Assembly (NCBI RefSeq): GCF_002909375.1
Contig: NZ_PPXD01000020.1
Location: forward strand, 62,001 to 126,000
Direction of reading: 5' to 3'
DNA: 64,000 bases
DNA from: Cryobacterium zongtaii
GTDB taxonomy: Bacteria > Actinomycetota > Actinomycetes > Actinomycetales > Microbacteriaceae
Below, piece by piece: positions 1 through 8,529 of this stretch. Made by a program: the position numbers and the translations under genes. Each line of letters begins with the position of its first letter. The first letter of the stretch is position 1. Under the pieces are notes generated by a model. That model was not told the DNA's origin. It made no database searches and worked only from the letters and a program-made list of their open reading frames with translations.

Positions 1-383
1 AGGATGGTCTCCTCCCGGGTGTACGCCACGTCGTGCAGCAGGGTCGGGAATCTGTCGCCGCCCTCGCCGACGGCCTGGCGTTTGAAGGCCACCTCGTAGT
101 GCAGGTCGACGTGCAGATCGAGGAACAGATCGTTGAGCCGCGACTTGAGCAGGCTCTGCGAGGCGAGCAGGGTGCGCCACTCGGCCGGCTGCAGGGCGGC
201 GGAGATGTAGCGGTGCTTGAGCAGCAGCACCAGGGTGCGGCGCTGCTCAACGGTCAGGCCGCCCTCGTCCCCCTCGAACAAAGAGAAGCTCTGGGCGCCG
301 TCCTGTTCCTCGGTGGTCTCGGCGCCTTCGACAGTGTCGTCGGTCAGGTCGTCGGTCACGTCAGCGGTCACGTTGTCAGTCAT
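1..383 (-). CDS. jetB: Wadjet component JetB (DUF4194), partial
   Basis: N-terminal 127 codons of a protein that runs off the left edge of the window. After an acidic, low-complexity start (residues 1-40) it shows the core of the DUF4194 family: LLLKHRYIS, then EWRTLL, then [20 protein letters not shown] and a terminal FKRQ. In Wadjet, JetB is the kleisin/MukE-like adaptor joining JetA and the SMC-like ATPase JetC. Its ATG lies inside the end of jetA (8-nt overlap, ATGACTGA), so the two are probably translationally coupled. jetC and jetD would be expected further left, outside the window. Confidence 0.9.
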   Translation of the reverse strand, partial: MTDNVTADVTDDLTDDTVEGAETTEEQDGAQSFSLFEGDEGGLTVEQRRTLVLLLKHRYISAALQPAEWRTLLASQSLLKSRLNDLFLDLHVDLHYEVAFKRQAVGEGGDRFPTLLHDVAYTREETI

Positions 384-1902
384 GATCAGATCCATAGTTC
401 AGGGCAGCCAGGGCCGCGGTGTCGTCGTCGGTCAAGATGATGCGCGGCACCCTGAAGGTGCGGCGGGAGCCGTCGGGCCGCACGGTTTCGAAGGCCTCGG
501 TGTCTGACCCCGCTGTCGCGGCCGCGGCATCCGTGCGGTCGATGGCGTCGACCTGGGTGGCGATCTGCAGCAGCCCGAGGATCTCGACAGGCCGGCGCAT
601 CGCCGGGTCGAGGTTGTTGAACGCGTCACCGACGGAGGCGGCGCCGTCGATGCTGAAGGCCGTCACCATGGCATCGCGAAGCTCGGCCAGCAGCGGGCCG
701 CCCTGGGTGCGCATCGCATCGAGGGTAGGCGGCTCCGGAGCGAACGCCGAGACGTCCTCCAGCGGCGGCGGCGCCTTGTGGGCGCCGGGGTCGTAGAACC
801 GTTCGCGCAGGTGCTCGAGCTCCAGGGTGCCGGGCATCAGCTCGGCGGTCACCGTGGAGCGGGGCCCGGCGGTCTCCATCCAGATCGCGAGTTCCTTGTT
901 GATCTCCCGCAGCAACCGTTCCAGTTCGCGGTCCTTGACAACGTCGTGGTTCACGATGTGCTCGCGCAGGGTGGTGGTCAGGCCGTTACGCTGGGTGAGC
1001 ACGTCGTCCACACCCTTGCGGATCAGGCTGACGGTGCCCATGAAGCTGCGCCGGTCGGCGGCGCTGAGCTGGAGGGCGAACGGGTGCAGCATGATCGACT
1101 CGAGGTCGTTCTTGAGTTCGGCAAGCAGGGCGTCGTTGCGCAACAGCACGAACGCGCCCTCGAATGCGCGGCCCTCCGCGGTCGACGACATCAGTGTGTC
1201 GGTCTTGGAAAGATACTCGTCGAGCACCTCGCTGATCGGCCGCTCCTCGGCGCGGAAGTCGTTCACGATCTGCCGGTGCATGCCGGCGACGGACTCCTCG
1301 ACACGCTTGAAATCACTGGGCAGCTGAGTGATCAGGTCGATCAGGTTGGCGTAGCCCTCGTGCATCGCATCGTTCGAGGCCGCGGCGATCTCTCCGCCGG
1401 TGGCGAGTCGGTCACGCTCGGCGGTCTTCTGGGCGATCTCCAGGTCGAGCCGGCGGATGCGTTCGTCCCGGTCCGGATTCGCCTGGGTGGCGCGGTGCCG
1501 CACGGTGTCGACGATGGTGGTGAGGCGGGATTCGCTGATCAGCGCCCGGTCGCGGGAGAGCCCGTCCACGAGTAGCAGGGCCTCGAGGGCGTGTGAGGTG
1601 AGCGAGTACTGCTCCTCACCGTCCTCCCCGGTCTCGCGGTAGAGCCACTGGTCGTTCATCCACTGCACGCACAGGGCGCGACCGTTTTTGCCGGGTACAT
1701 CGCTGCCCACGGAGCGGAGGTCGGCGAGGTAGGCATCCACCTGGGTGTGCAGCCTGTCGGCCTGAACGCTGCGGCGGTCCCGGCTGAACGAGGACTTGAA
1801 CACCGCGAGCACAAACGGCGCCCACTTGCGGTCGAGCAGCCGCAGGGTGGGTCGGTCGAAGGCGCTGTGCACCCGCGCTAATTCGGCCGCTATGTCGCTC
1901 AC
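376..1902 (-). CDS. jetA: Wadjet component JetA (DUF3375)
   Basis: 508-residue DUF3375 protein, the kleisin-type subunit of the Wadjet SMC complex that recognises and cleaves closed circular plasmids. Features are an N-terminal winged-helix-like part ([20 protein letters not shown]), a charged helical stretch at about residues 145-175 ([19 protein letters not shown]) and the family motif [16 protein letters not shown]. The start is taken at GTG 1902 because AGAAAGGA lies 10 nt upstream; a start at 1947 would add 15 Arg-rich residues without a ribosome site. It is the first gene of the operon and overlaps jetB by 8 nt. Length is normal for the family. Confidence 0.92.
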   Translation of the reverse strand: MSDIAAELARVHSAFDRPTLRLLDRKWAPFVLAVFKSSFSRDRRSVQADRLHTQVDAYLADLRSVGSDVPGKNGRALCVQWMNDQWLYRETGEDGEEQYSLTSHALEALLLVDGLSRDRALISESRLTTIVDTVRHRATQANPDRDERIRRLDLEIAQKTAERDRLATGGEIAAASNDAMHEGYANLIDLITQLPSDFKRVEESVAGMHRQIVNDFRAEERPISEVLDEYLSKTDTLMSSTAEGRAFEGAFVLLRNDALLAELKNDLESIMLHPFALQLSAADRRSFMGTVSLIRKGVDDVLTQRNGLTTTLREHIVNHDVVKDRELERLLREINKELAIWMETAGPRSTVTAELMPGTLELEHLRERFYDPGAHKAPPPLEDVSAFAPEPPTLDAMRTQGGPLLAELRDAMVTAFSIDGAASVGDAFNNLDPAMRRPVEILGLLQIATQVDAIDRTDAAAATAGSDTEAFETVRPDGSRRTFRVPRIILTDDDTAALAALNYGSDHD

Positions 1903-2023
1903 TCGTGCCCGATCCTTTCTCACCGGTCCGTCCCCGGACCTCCTCAACCGTAGTCGCCCCGGCGACCGCGAATCGGCGGCGTAGGTGTGCCGTGCGGTCG
2001 CCTGGCCCGGCCGGCCGACACGC

Positions 2024-2605
2024 TCAGTAGTCGCTGAGGCCCTGACCGGCTGCTTCGTCGGCCTTGAGCTTGAGCAGGGCCAGATCGACGAGAACGAACA
2101 TTTCGGTGCGTTCGGCCCGGCGGAGCTGATACTCCGGGTCGAGTGCGTCGATCGACAGGCGCATCAGGCGGGTGTGCATGGCGTCCTGGAGCTCATCACT
2201 GGCCGCGTGCTGGGCGTCGCGCACGAGGCGGGCCACCTGGTCCTCATCGTCGGCCACGGCGACCAGGGCGAGGGCGAGGAGTTTGTGCACCTTCCGGCGC
2301 AGCTTGAGCTTGTGGAGGTCCATCAGCTGGTCCTGGGTGAGGTCGTACCGCCAGGTCGACGAGGTCAGTTCCTTGCGCTGCGCTCGCACCCTCTCGCCGG
2401 ACTCCTGGTTCTCCCGGGAGAGGGCGAGCATCTCCCGGCGGGCCGAATCGGCGAACCTGGCCAGGTCGTAGTCGGCATGCTCGGCCAGGCCCGCGACGAT
2501 GATGTCGTTCTTGACGGCCATCCGGACCGAGGACAGCGCGATGAGCAGCCCCTCATCGACGATGCGGGATATCGGCACCCTGGCGTGCTGCGTCGCATCC
2601 GTCAC
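2024..2605 (-). CDS. Uncharacterised helical protein upstream of jetA
   Basis: 193 residues, rich in Ala, Leu, Arg and Glu and predicted almost wholly helical. There is no signal peptide or membrane segment, and I do not recognise a family. It begins with GTG (VTDATQH). A TAAAAT box sits 6 nt before that GTG, so the message is probably leaderless. It is co-directional with jetA but separated by 121 nt, so co-transcription is possible rather than shown. The charged C-terminal half (LHKLKLRRKVHKLLALALVA) could form a coiled coil. Confidence 0.75.
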   Translation of the reverse strand: MTDATQHARVPISRIVDEGLLIALSSVRMAVKNDIIVAGLAEHADYDLARFADSARREMLALSRENQESGERVRAQRKELTSSTWRYDLTQDQLMDLHKLKLRRKVHKLLALALVAVADDEDQVARLVRDAQHAASDELQDAMHTRLMRLSIDALDPEYQLRRAERTEMFVLVDLALLKLKADEAAGQGLSDY

Positions 2606-2645
2606 AGGCCCATTTTAGTAAGTGAGAGCCACTTAGACTGCGGCC
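2606..2645. promoter_or_regulatory. Back-to-back leaderless promoters
   Basis: The whole 40-bp gap between two divergent genes. On the minus strand TAAAAT (2617-2612) lies 6 nt before the GTG at 2605. On the plus strand TAGACT (2634-2639) lies 6 nt before the ATG at 2646. A 6-bp inverted repeat, TAAGTG-N5-CACTTA (2619-2635), sits between the two boxes. Both transcripts would begin at or beside the start codon. No good -35 is visible for either. Confidence 0.55.
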
Positions 2646-5600
2646 ATGGGGAAAATCTGGAACGATGCTGCCGTTCGATATCTGCAGGACCGGCGGATTT
2701 GCCCCCGATGTGACGCGCGACTGACCGGCGAATGGTGCCCGGGCTGCGGGGCGGACCTGAGCGGTCCGCTCGGCGGTGAGATGGTCTCGGCCACCGGACG
2801 GGTGGTCAAGGCGTTGCAGGCGCGGGACCGCCTGATCGAGCGGATACCGACGGTGTGGCCGGCGGGCACGACGGATGGCACCGCGCCGGCACGTACAGCT
2901 CCGGCACGTACAGCTCCGGCAAGTACGGCGTCGGCTGTTGCTCCGTCACAACCGAAACCGACAGACTCGCCACGGGTCCCCGCGGACCCGGCCCGTGCCA
3001 CGGCCGTCCCGGATGCGGGCGCCCAGGTGAGCGTGCAGTCGGTGCTCGCCTTCGCCGGAGCGGCCCTGCTCGCCGTGGCCGCCCTGGTCTTCACCTTCTT
3101 CAATCCCGACCTCACGAGCTTCGCCGTGCGCACGAGTATCGTCGCCGTCATCACGGTGGTCTTCCTCGGCGGCGCCTGGCTGTTCGCCCGGCGGGGCCTG
3201 CGCTTCTCGGCCGAGTCCGTGGCGGCCCTTGGCGTGGTGTTCATCGCCCTCGATGTCTGGGCTTTCGTGCAGCTGGCGCCGGTGTCCGCGAGCGGCTGGA
3301 CCTTCGCCGCGCTCGGCACCCTGCTCGGCTCCGCGCTGCTGTTCGGGCTGGGCGCCCGCTCCGGCGTGCGGGTATGGCTGTGGGCGGCGGTCGTGGGCCT
3401 GGCCCTGTCCCCCGGGCTGTTGGGCAGCGGCGGCGGCACCTGGAGCGCGATCCTCGGCAGCCTGGGCGTGGCCGTCGTGGCGCTCGGCCTGCACCCCGTG
3501 CTCGCGCGCCTTTCCTCCGGGCTGGGCTCCGCGCTGGGGTTCGAACGCAACACGATGACCACTCTGCAGGCGGTGGCGGTGCTCGCCGCCTTGCTGCAGT
3601 TACTGCTGCTGTCGCTGACCACGATCACCTCGCAGATCCTGGGTTATGCGGGCGTCCTGGCGGTGCTGGCCGTGGTGGCGGCGCTGGGCAGCCGCAATGG
3701 GCTGCCCCGGCTCTGGAGCTTCGCGGCGGGCGCCTTCGCGGTGGCCGCGGTGGCGATCTTGCCGCTGGCCGTGCCCTTCGGCGATTCCGCCTGGTACCTG
3801 GCGTTGATCCCGGTGGCGGCCGGGGTCGCCCTGGTGGGGCTGGCCGCGTTGCGCTCGAGCCCGGTCGCCCGCCGCAGCGCTCTGACGTCCGGCGCCGTCA
3901 CGGTGCTGGCGTTGGGCGCGAGCCCCGCCCTGGTGACCGCGGTCACGCAGCTGTCCGGCGCGCTGTTCGCGCCCCTGCGCTGGGCCGGCTACCGCACCGG
4001 CGGCTACCCGGGCAACGCGTCGCCCTACCCGGCCAGCGGTGACTTCGCCTTCGTCGCAGGCTCGGCCACCCCCTCTGGATACGGGGCGGGCCTCGTCGCC
4101 CAGAACCTCGGCCTGGCCTCGATTGCCGCGCTGGCCGCCCTCACGCTGACGGCCTGGGCGGTCGCGCTGGTGAGCCACGAGAGCGTCGCAGCCGAGGCGT
4201 CCGTGCCCGCAGCGGCCCAGACGCCGGCGCCCGCGCCCACAAGTGCGCCGTCGACGCCGATCCGCCTGGCACTGTGGATGGGCGTTTTCACCCTGCTCAC
4301 CGTCGCCGGCTGGGCCGGCTTCTCGCTGACCGGCCAGGCCGTCGTCGGCCTCGTTCTCGCCGGCCTGCTCATCGCAGGTCTGCTGTTCGTCCCCGCGCTC
4401 GCCGCGGCACCGGCGACGATCAGGAGTGTGCCGGTCATCGGCGCCCATCTGCTGTTGCTGCTGTCGGCGGTCACCGGCTGGCTGCAGGAGTCGACCACCG
4501 TGTGGGTCGGCGCGGCCGCCGTGCTCACCCTGGCCGCGCTCGCCCACACCCTGCCCGCACGGTGGCGCCCGGTGTACCTCGGTCTCGGCTACGCGTACGC
4601 GTTGGTGATCGTGGCCACCGCGCTCACTCTCGCCCGCGTCGACGGCATCGCGGTGCTCTGCCTCACCGCCACCCTCGGCCTGCTCTGCGCCCTCGCCGCC
4701 ACCGTCACCACCTGGCTCACCCCGCGCAGCTGGTACGCGGTCCTCCTGGTGAGCGCGGTGCCGTTCGTCGCCGGGGTGGTGGGAGTGCTGCTGGTGCGCA
4801 GCGGCTGGACGGCGCTGTCGACCGGCGTGGCCTTCGCCCTGGCCCTGACCCTGATGACCAGCCGGCGGCCGGGTCTGACGTTGCCGCTGCGATCCTTCGC
4901 GGCCGGCCTGCTGGTGCCCTCGCTCGCGGTCGTCGTGGTCTGTCTCGGCGCGCAGCTGTTGGCCACCAGCGGTTCACCGGTGGTCCTGCCGCTGATCGCA
5001 CTGATCGTCGCCGGCACCTTCGCGGCCACCGGCCCGATCACGCAGGCGCTCGAGAGGCGCGGCCTGGCGACCCTCGAAGCGGATGCCTGCCGCCGCTGGA
5101 TCGAGGCCTCCGCCGCGGTCACCGGTGTGCTGGCCGTGCTGCTCGCCCTCGTGCGCACCGCTGCGGGCCTGTCCACCACGGTGCTCGTGCTCGTGATCCT
5201 CGGCATTGGGGCGGCCGTCAATGCGCTGCAGACCGGCCGCCGGTCCGCCTGGTGGGCGGCCGGCGCCAGCTGGACCGGCGCCCTCTGGTGCATCTGGGCC
5301 ATCCGTGGCATCGAGGTGATCGAACCGTACGTGCTGCCGCCGGCGCTCGCGCTGGTGATCGTCGGCGCGATCCTCGTGACCAGGGGGCGGGCCGGCCAGA
5401 CGCTGGCCACCACCGGTCTGGCCCTGGCCGTGGTGCCGAGCCTGCTGGTGCTCAGCACCAACGGGTCCGAGGGTTTCGGGGCGGCCGGTTTCGGGGCCGC
5501 CGCGTTCGGGCCGGTCACGCCGTGGCGGGCATACGGCCTGCTGGCCGCTGCCCTGGTACTCGTGGTGATCGGGTACACGATTGTCCGCGCCACCGCAGTG

Positions 5601-6605
5601 AGCGGAGCGGCTTCGACCGCAACGACTCCCGCTGGCCAGGCACAGACAGGCCCGGCCCCGACAGGTCTGATCGGGCTCCGCAGCCTCATCGGCGCCACTG
5701 CGGTGGTGGCCACCCTGGCCGCGGCGGCGGGCGCCGTGCAGGCCATGCGCTGGGGCCTCGGTCTCGACGACCTCACCGCCACCGCCCAGACCGGTGTCAT
5801 GGTGCCCGTGCTGTTGGCCAGTGCCACGGCCACCCTGCTCGCGGTCTTCGCCGGACTCCTGGCCCAGGGAGACGCGGCACCGCGCCCGAACGCCCCGTCG
5901 CGGTGGCGCTACGCCGCGGCCACGGCGTTCCTGGTCGCCGGCCCGATCACGGCCATCCGGCCGGACGCCTTCTCGATCGGCACCCTGGTGCTGCTCATGG
6001 TGATGATGCTGGGCTTCATGCTCGTGGTGTCGGCCAGGGCCCGCACCCGTGCGGTGTCGTTGCCGCCGGTGTGGTTCCTGTTCGTGCTGGCCTGGTGCAC
6101 CGCCGTGGCGGGCTGGAGCGAACGGGAGCTGCGCGTCGAGGCATTCTCGATCCCCCTGGGCCTGGCCCTGCTCGGTGCCGGCGTCATCGGGATGCGCTCG
6201 GGCGCACGCGCCGTGCCGGCCACCCTCGGCTCCTGGCCGGCCGGTTTTGCCGGCTCGTGGCGGCTGCTCGCTCCGGGCATCATCGTCACGTTCCTACCGT
6301 CGGTCCTGGCCACCGGCACCGACCCGCAGACCTGGCGCGCCATCCTGGTGATGTCCCTCGCGCTCACCGCGATCCTGATCGGCTCGACCCGGCGCCTGGC
6401 CGCCCCGTTCGTGATCAGCCTGGCCGTGCTGCCCATCGAGGTCATCGTGGTGTTCACGGTGCAGATCGGGCAGACGATCAACCCGCTGCTGTGGTGGATC
6501 ACCCTGGCCACCATCGGTGCGGTGATGCTCGTGATCGCGATCACTTCCGAGCGGAAGGGTGCCGCGGGAGGCGGCCTCTCGGCGCGCCTGCGCGACCTCA
6601 CCTAA
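2646..6605 (+). CDS. Giant zinc-ribbon polytopic membrane protein (SCO7613-type)
   Basis: 1319 residues. A short cytoplasmic head carries a double-CxxC zinc ribbon (ICPRCDARL and WCPGCGADL, about residues 19-38), then a Pro/Ala/Thr linker with a repeated PARTAPA motif (about 75-100). About 30 hydrophobic segments follow from residue 130 to the end, broken by short Ala/Thr/Pro-rich loops. This is the layout of proteins annotated as SCO7613 C-terminal domain-containing in actinobacteria, whose function is unknown. The start is fixed by the leaderless TAGACT box. Dense shadow frames on both strands follow from GC bias and are not genes. Confidence 0.88.
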   Translation: MGKIWNDAAVRYLQDRRICPRCDARLTGEWCPGCGADLSGPLGGEMVSATGRVVKALQARDRLIERIPTVWPAGTTDGTAPARTAPARTAPASTASAVAPSQPKPTDSPRVPADPARATAVPDAGAQVSVQSVLAFAGAALLAVAALVFTFFNPDLTSFAVRTSIVAVITVVFLGGAWLFARRGLRFSAESVAALGVVFIALDVWAFVQLAPVSASGWTFAALGTLLGSALLFGLGARSGVRVWLWAAVVGLALSPGLLGSGGGTWSAILGSLGVAVVALGLHPVLARLSSGLGSALGFERNTMTTLQAVAVLAALLQLLLLSLTTITSQILGYAGVLAVLAVVAALGSRNGLPRLWSFAAGAFAVAAVAILPLAVPFGDSAWYLALIPVAAGVALVGLAALRSSPVARRSALTSGAVTVLALGASPALVTAVTQLSGALFAPLRWAGYRTGGYPGNASPYPASGDFAFVAGSATPSGYGAGLVAQNLGLASIAALAALTLTAWAVALVSHESVAAEASVPAAAQTPAPAPTSAPSTPIRLALWMGVFTLLTVAGWAGFSLTGQAVVGLVLAGLLIAGLLFVPALAAAPATIRSVPVIGAHLLLLLSAVTGWLQESTTVWVGAAAVLTLAALAHTLPARWRPVYLGLGYAYALVIVATALTLARVDGIAVLCLTATLGLLCALAATVTTWLTPRSWYAVLLVSAVPFVAGVVGVLLVRSGWTALSTGVAFALALTLMTSRRPGLTLPLRSFAAGLLVPSLAVVVVCLGAQLLATSGSPVVLPLIALIVAGTFAATGPITQALERRGLATLEADACRRWIEASAAVTGVLAVLLALVRTAAGLSTTVLVLVILGIGAAVNALQTGRRSAWWAAGASWTGALWCIWAIRGIEVIEPYVLPPALALVIVGAILVTRGRAGQTLATTGLALAVVPSLLVLSTNGSEGFGAAGFGAAAFGPVTPWRAYGLLAAALVLVVIGYTIVRATAVSGAASTATTPAGQAQTGPAPTGLIGLRSLIGATAVVATLAAAAGAVQAMRWGLGLDDLTATAQTGVMVPVLLASATATLLAVFAGLLAQGDAAPRPNAPSRWRYAAATAFLVAGPITAIRPDAFSIGTLVLLMVMMLGFMLVVSARARTRAVSLPPVWFLFVLAWCTAVAGWSERELRVEAFSIPLGLALLGAGVIGMRSGARAVPATLGSWPAGFAGSWRLLAPGIIVTFLPSVLATGTDPQTWRAILVMSLALTAILIGSTRRLAAPFVISLAVLPIEVIVVFTVQIGQTINPLLWWITLATIGAVMLVIAITSERKGAAGGGLSARLRDLT

Positions 6606-6607
6606 CT

Positions 6608-6660
6608 CCCCGCGAACTGTGACTCAAGCACCAGGAACTTCGGGTTTTTGGGGCCTTTAT
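6608..6660. repeat. GAACTGTGA dispersed repeat, copy 1 (terminator-like)
   Basis: Begins CCCCGCGAACTGTGA, continues through an AAGCACCAGGA segment to TTCGGGTTTTTGGGG and CCTTT. The same ordered words occur on the reverse strand of 47605-47669, so this is a second copy of an intergenic repeat. It sits between the convergent ends of the membrane protein and the CoA-disulfide reductase, where a terminator is expected. Confidence 0.55.
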
Positions 6661-6678
6661 TGCCGGCGGTGGGGGTGG

Positions 6679-8352
6679 TCAGGCCTTGAGTATGGCGACG
6701 GCGCTGTCGCGGGCGGTGCGCGCCGCATCCGTGCCCGCGGCCCAGGTGAGGTAGCCGCCGTCGAGATTCACGGCGTCTCGGCCCAGCTGGGCGAGCAGCC
6801 GCACGGCGGTGTGTCCGCGCTGGCCAACCTTGCAGTGCACGATCAGCCGACCCTCGGGCAGCTCCGCCTGGCGGGCGCGGATGTCGTCGAGCGGGATGTT
6901 GACCGAGCCGGGGATGGCGGCCTCGGCGTACTCCCCCGCCGTGCGCACGTCGATCAGGGTGGCACCGGCCGCGCGGGCCGCGTCGAGTTCGTGCCACTGC
7001 ACCGACGTGGTCAGCCCTTCTGCGGCGTTGAGGGCCACGTAGCCGAGCATGTTCACCGGATCCTTGGCCGAGGAGAACTGCGGTGCGTAGGCCAGTTCGA
7101 GGTCGGCGAGTTCGGATGCCGTGATGCCGCCGGCCATGGCGGTCGCGATCACGTCAATGCGCTTGTCAACACCGTCGCCGCCCACACCCTGGGCGCCGAG
7201 GATCGCGTCGGTGTCGGCGTCGACGACGAGCTTGAGCGCCATCGGCTTCGCCCCGGGGTAGTAGCCGGTGTGCGAGGCCGGGTGGGTGTGCATCACCCGG
7301 ATGTTCCGGCCGCGGGCCGCGAGCAGCTTCTCGTTCCAGCCGGTGGCGGCGATGGTGAGTCCCATCATGCCCACGACGGCGGTACCGAGGGCCGGGCGCA
7401 CCCGGATTCTCTTGCCGGTGATCACGTCGGCGACCAGGCGGCCGTGGCGGTTGGCCAGGCCGGCGAGGGCCACCAGGCGCTGCTCGCCCGAGATCGCGTC
7501 GGTCTTCTCCACGGCGTCGCCGATGGCGTAGATGTCGGGGTCGCTGGTGCGCAACTGGTCGTCCACCGCGATGCCGCCACGTTCGCCGATCGTGAGGCCG
7601 GCGGCCTGGGCCAGCGCGGTGTCCGGCCGCACACCGATGGCAGCGAGCACGAACTCGGCCGCCACGACGCTGCCGTCGTCGAGAGTGGCGGTGTCCGCGC
7701 CGATCTCGGCGACCTGGGTGCCCAGACGCACGCTGACACCCGCGGCGCGCAGCCGCTCGGCCACCGGGCCGGCCATCTCGGGGTCCAGCGGCGGCAGAAC
7801 CTGGTCACCGAGCTCCACCAGGGTGACGTCCAGGCCCCGGTGCACGAGGTTCTCCACCATCTCGAGGCCGATGAAGCCGGCGCCGATGACGAGGGCGCTT
7901 CGCGGCACCACGGACAGGGCCGACATGGCCGCGTCGACGTCGTCGATGTCGCGCAGGGTCAGCATCCGCTCGCCACCGGGCAGCGGCGGGCGCACGGGCG
8001 AAGCGCCGGGCGAGAGCACGAGGGCGTCGTAGCCCTCGGTCGACTCCCGGCCGGTGGCGAGGTCGCGTACGGTGACGGTCTTGGCCGCGCTGTCGATGCC
8101 GATGACCTCCGTGCGCACGCGCACGTCAAGGTTGAAGCGGCTGGCGAGCGAGGCCGGCGTCTGCAACAGCAGGCTGGCGCGCTCTTCGATGATACCGCCG
8201 AGATAGTACGGCAGGCCGCAGTTGGCGAACGAGACATGGCCGCCCCGTTCGAACACCGTGATCTGGGCGTTCTCGTCGAGGCGACGGAGGCGGGTGGCAG
8301 CGGACATGCCGCCGGCGACGCCGCCGATGATGAGATATCGGTTCTGGGTCAT
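6679..8352 (-). CDS. CoA-disulfide reductase with C-terminal rhodanese domain
   Basis: 557-residue FAD/NAD(P) disulfide reductase fused to a rhodanese (CoADR-RHD type). The N-terminal dinucleotide fold reads LIIGGVAGGMSAATRLRR, and the redox Cys45 lies in SFANCGLPYY. A second nucleotide site (ALVIGAGFIGLEMVENL) is near residue 155 and the FAD-binding YAIGDAVE near 275. The rhodanese domain (about 455-550) has its catalytic loop Cys507 in HCKVGQRG. The family reduces CoA disulfide, CoA-persulfide or polysulfide with NAD(P)H, and the rhodanese passes on the sulfane sulfur. A CsoR/CstR-like palindrome in its promoter fits induction by reactive sulfur. Confidence 0.93.
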   Translation of the reverse strand: MTQNRYLIIGGVAGGMSAATRLRRLDENAQITVFERGGHVSFANCGLPYYLGGIIEERASLLLQTPASLASRFNLDVRVRTEVIGIDSAAKTVTVRDLATGRESTEGYDALVLSPGASPVRPPLPGGERMLTLRDIDDVDAAMSALSVVPRSALVIGAGFIGLEMVENLVHRGLDVTLVELGDQVLPPLDPEMAGPVAERLRAAGVSVRLGTQVAEIGADTATLDDGSVVAAEFVLAAIGVRPDTALAQAAGLTIGERGGIAVDDQLRTSDPDIYAIGDAVEKTDAISGEQRLVALAGLANRHGRLVADVITGKRIRVRPALGTAVVGMMGLTIAATGWNEKLLAARGRNIRVMHTHPASHTGYYPGAKPMALKLVVDADTDAILGAQGVGGDGVDKRIDVIATAMAGGITASELADLELAYAPQFSSAKDPVNMLGYVALNAAEGLTTSVQWHELDAARAAGATLIDVRTAGEYAEAAIPGSVNIPLDDIRARQAELPEGRLIVHCKVGQRGHTAVRLLAQLGRDAVNLDGGYLTWAAGTDAARTARDSAVAILKA

Positions 8353-8388
8353 GATTCCAGTGTGCTATACCCCATGGGGTATGTGCAA
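8353..8388 (-). promoter_or_regulatory. Promoter with perfect 16-bp palindrome (CsoR/CstR-like operator)
   Basis: On the minus strand TTGCAC (8388-8383), an 18-nt spacer, CACACT (8364-8359), then 6 nt to the ATG at 8352. The palindrome ATACCCCATGGGGTAT (8367-8382) fills nearly the whole -35/-10 spacer, so a bound protein would exclude polymerase. ATACCCC/GGGGTAT arms are typical of operators of the copper- and persulfide-sensing CsoR/CstR family. The persulfide type fits the downstream enzyme. No csoR/cstR gene is in the window. Confidence 0.6.
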
Positions 8389-8427
8389 GTTAGGGGTTGA
8401 GGGTCGCGCCGCCGCCGGCACGAAAGC

Positions 8428-8464
8428 GTCCGGCGGCCGCACCTCATGGGTGCGGCCGCCGGAC
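8428..8464 (-). terminator. Strong hairpin after the surface-protein gene
   Basis: Perfect 16-bp inverted repeat, GTCCGGCGGCCGCACC and its complement, around a 5-nt loop. It lies just past the stop of the minus-strand lamin-tail gene and upstream of the reductase promoter. There is no U-tract, as is common for high-GC actinobacteria. Confidence 0.7.
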
Positions 8465-8529
8465 GGATGTCTCTGCTCTGCCCGGTCTGACCGGCCGCCG
8501 TCAGCGGAGGTTCGCTCCGCGCACCGTCG

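Noticed and set aside
4274-6622. A 782-codon plus-strand frame
   Set aside because: Overlaps the giant membrane protein in another frame, is dominated by Arg/Pro/Gly and has no start signal.
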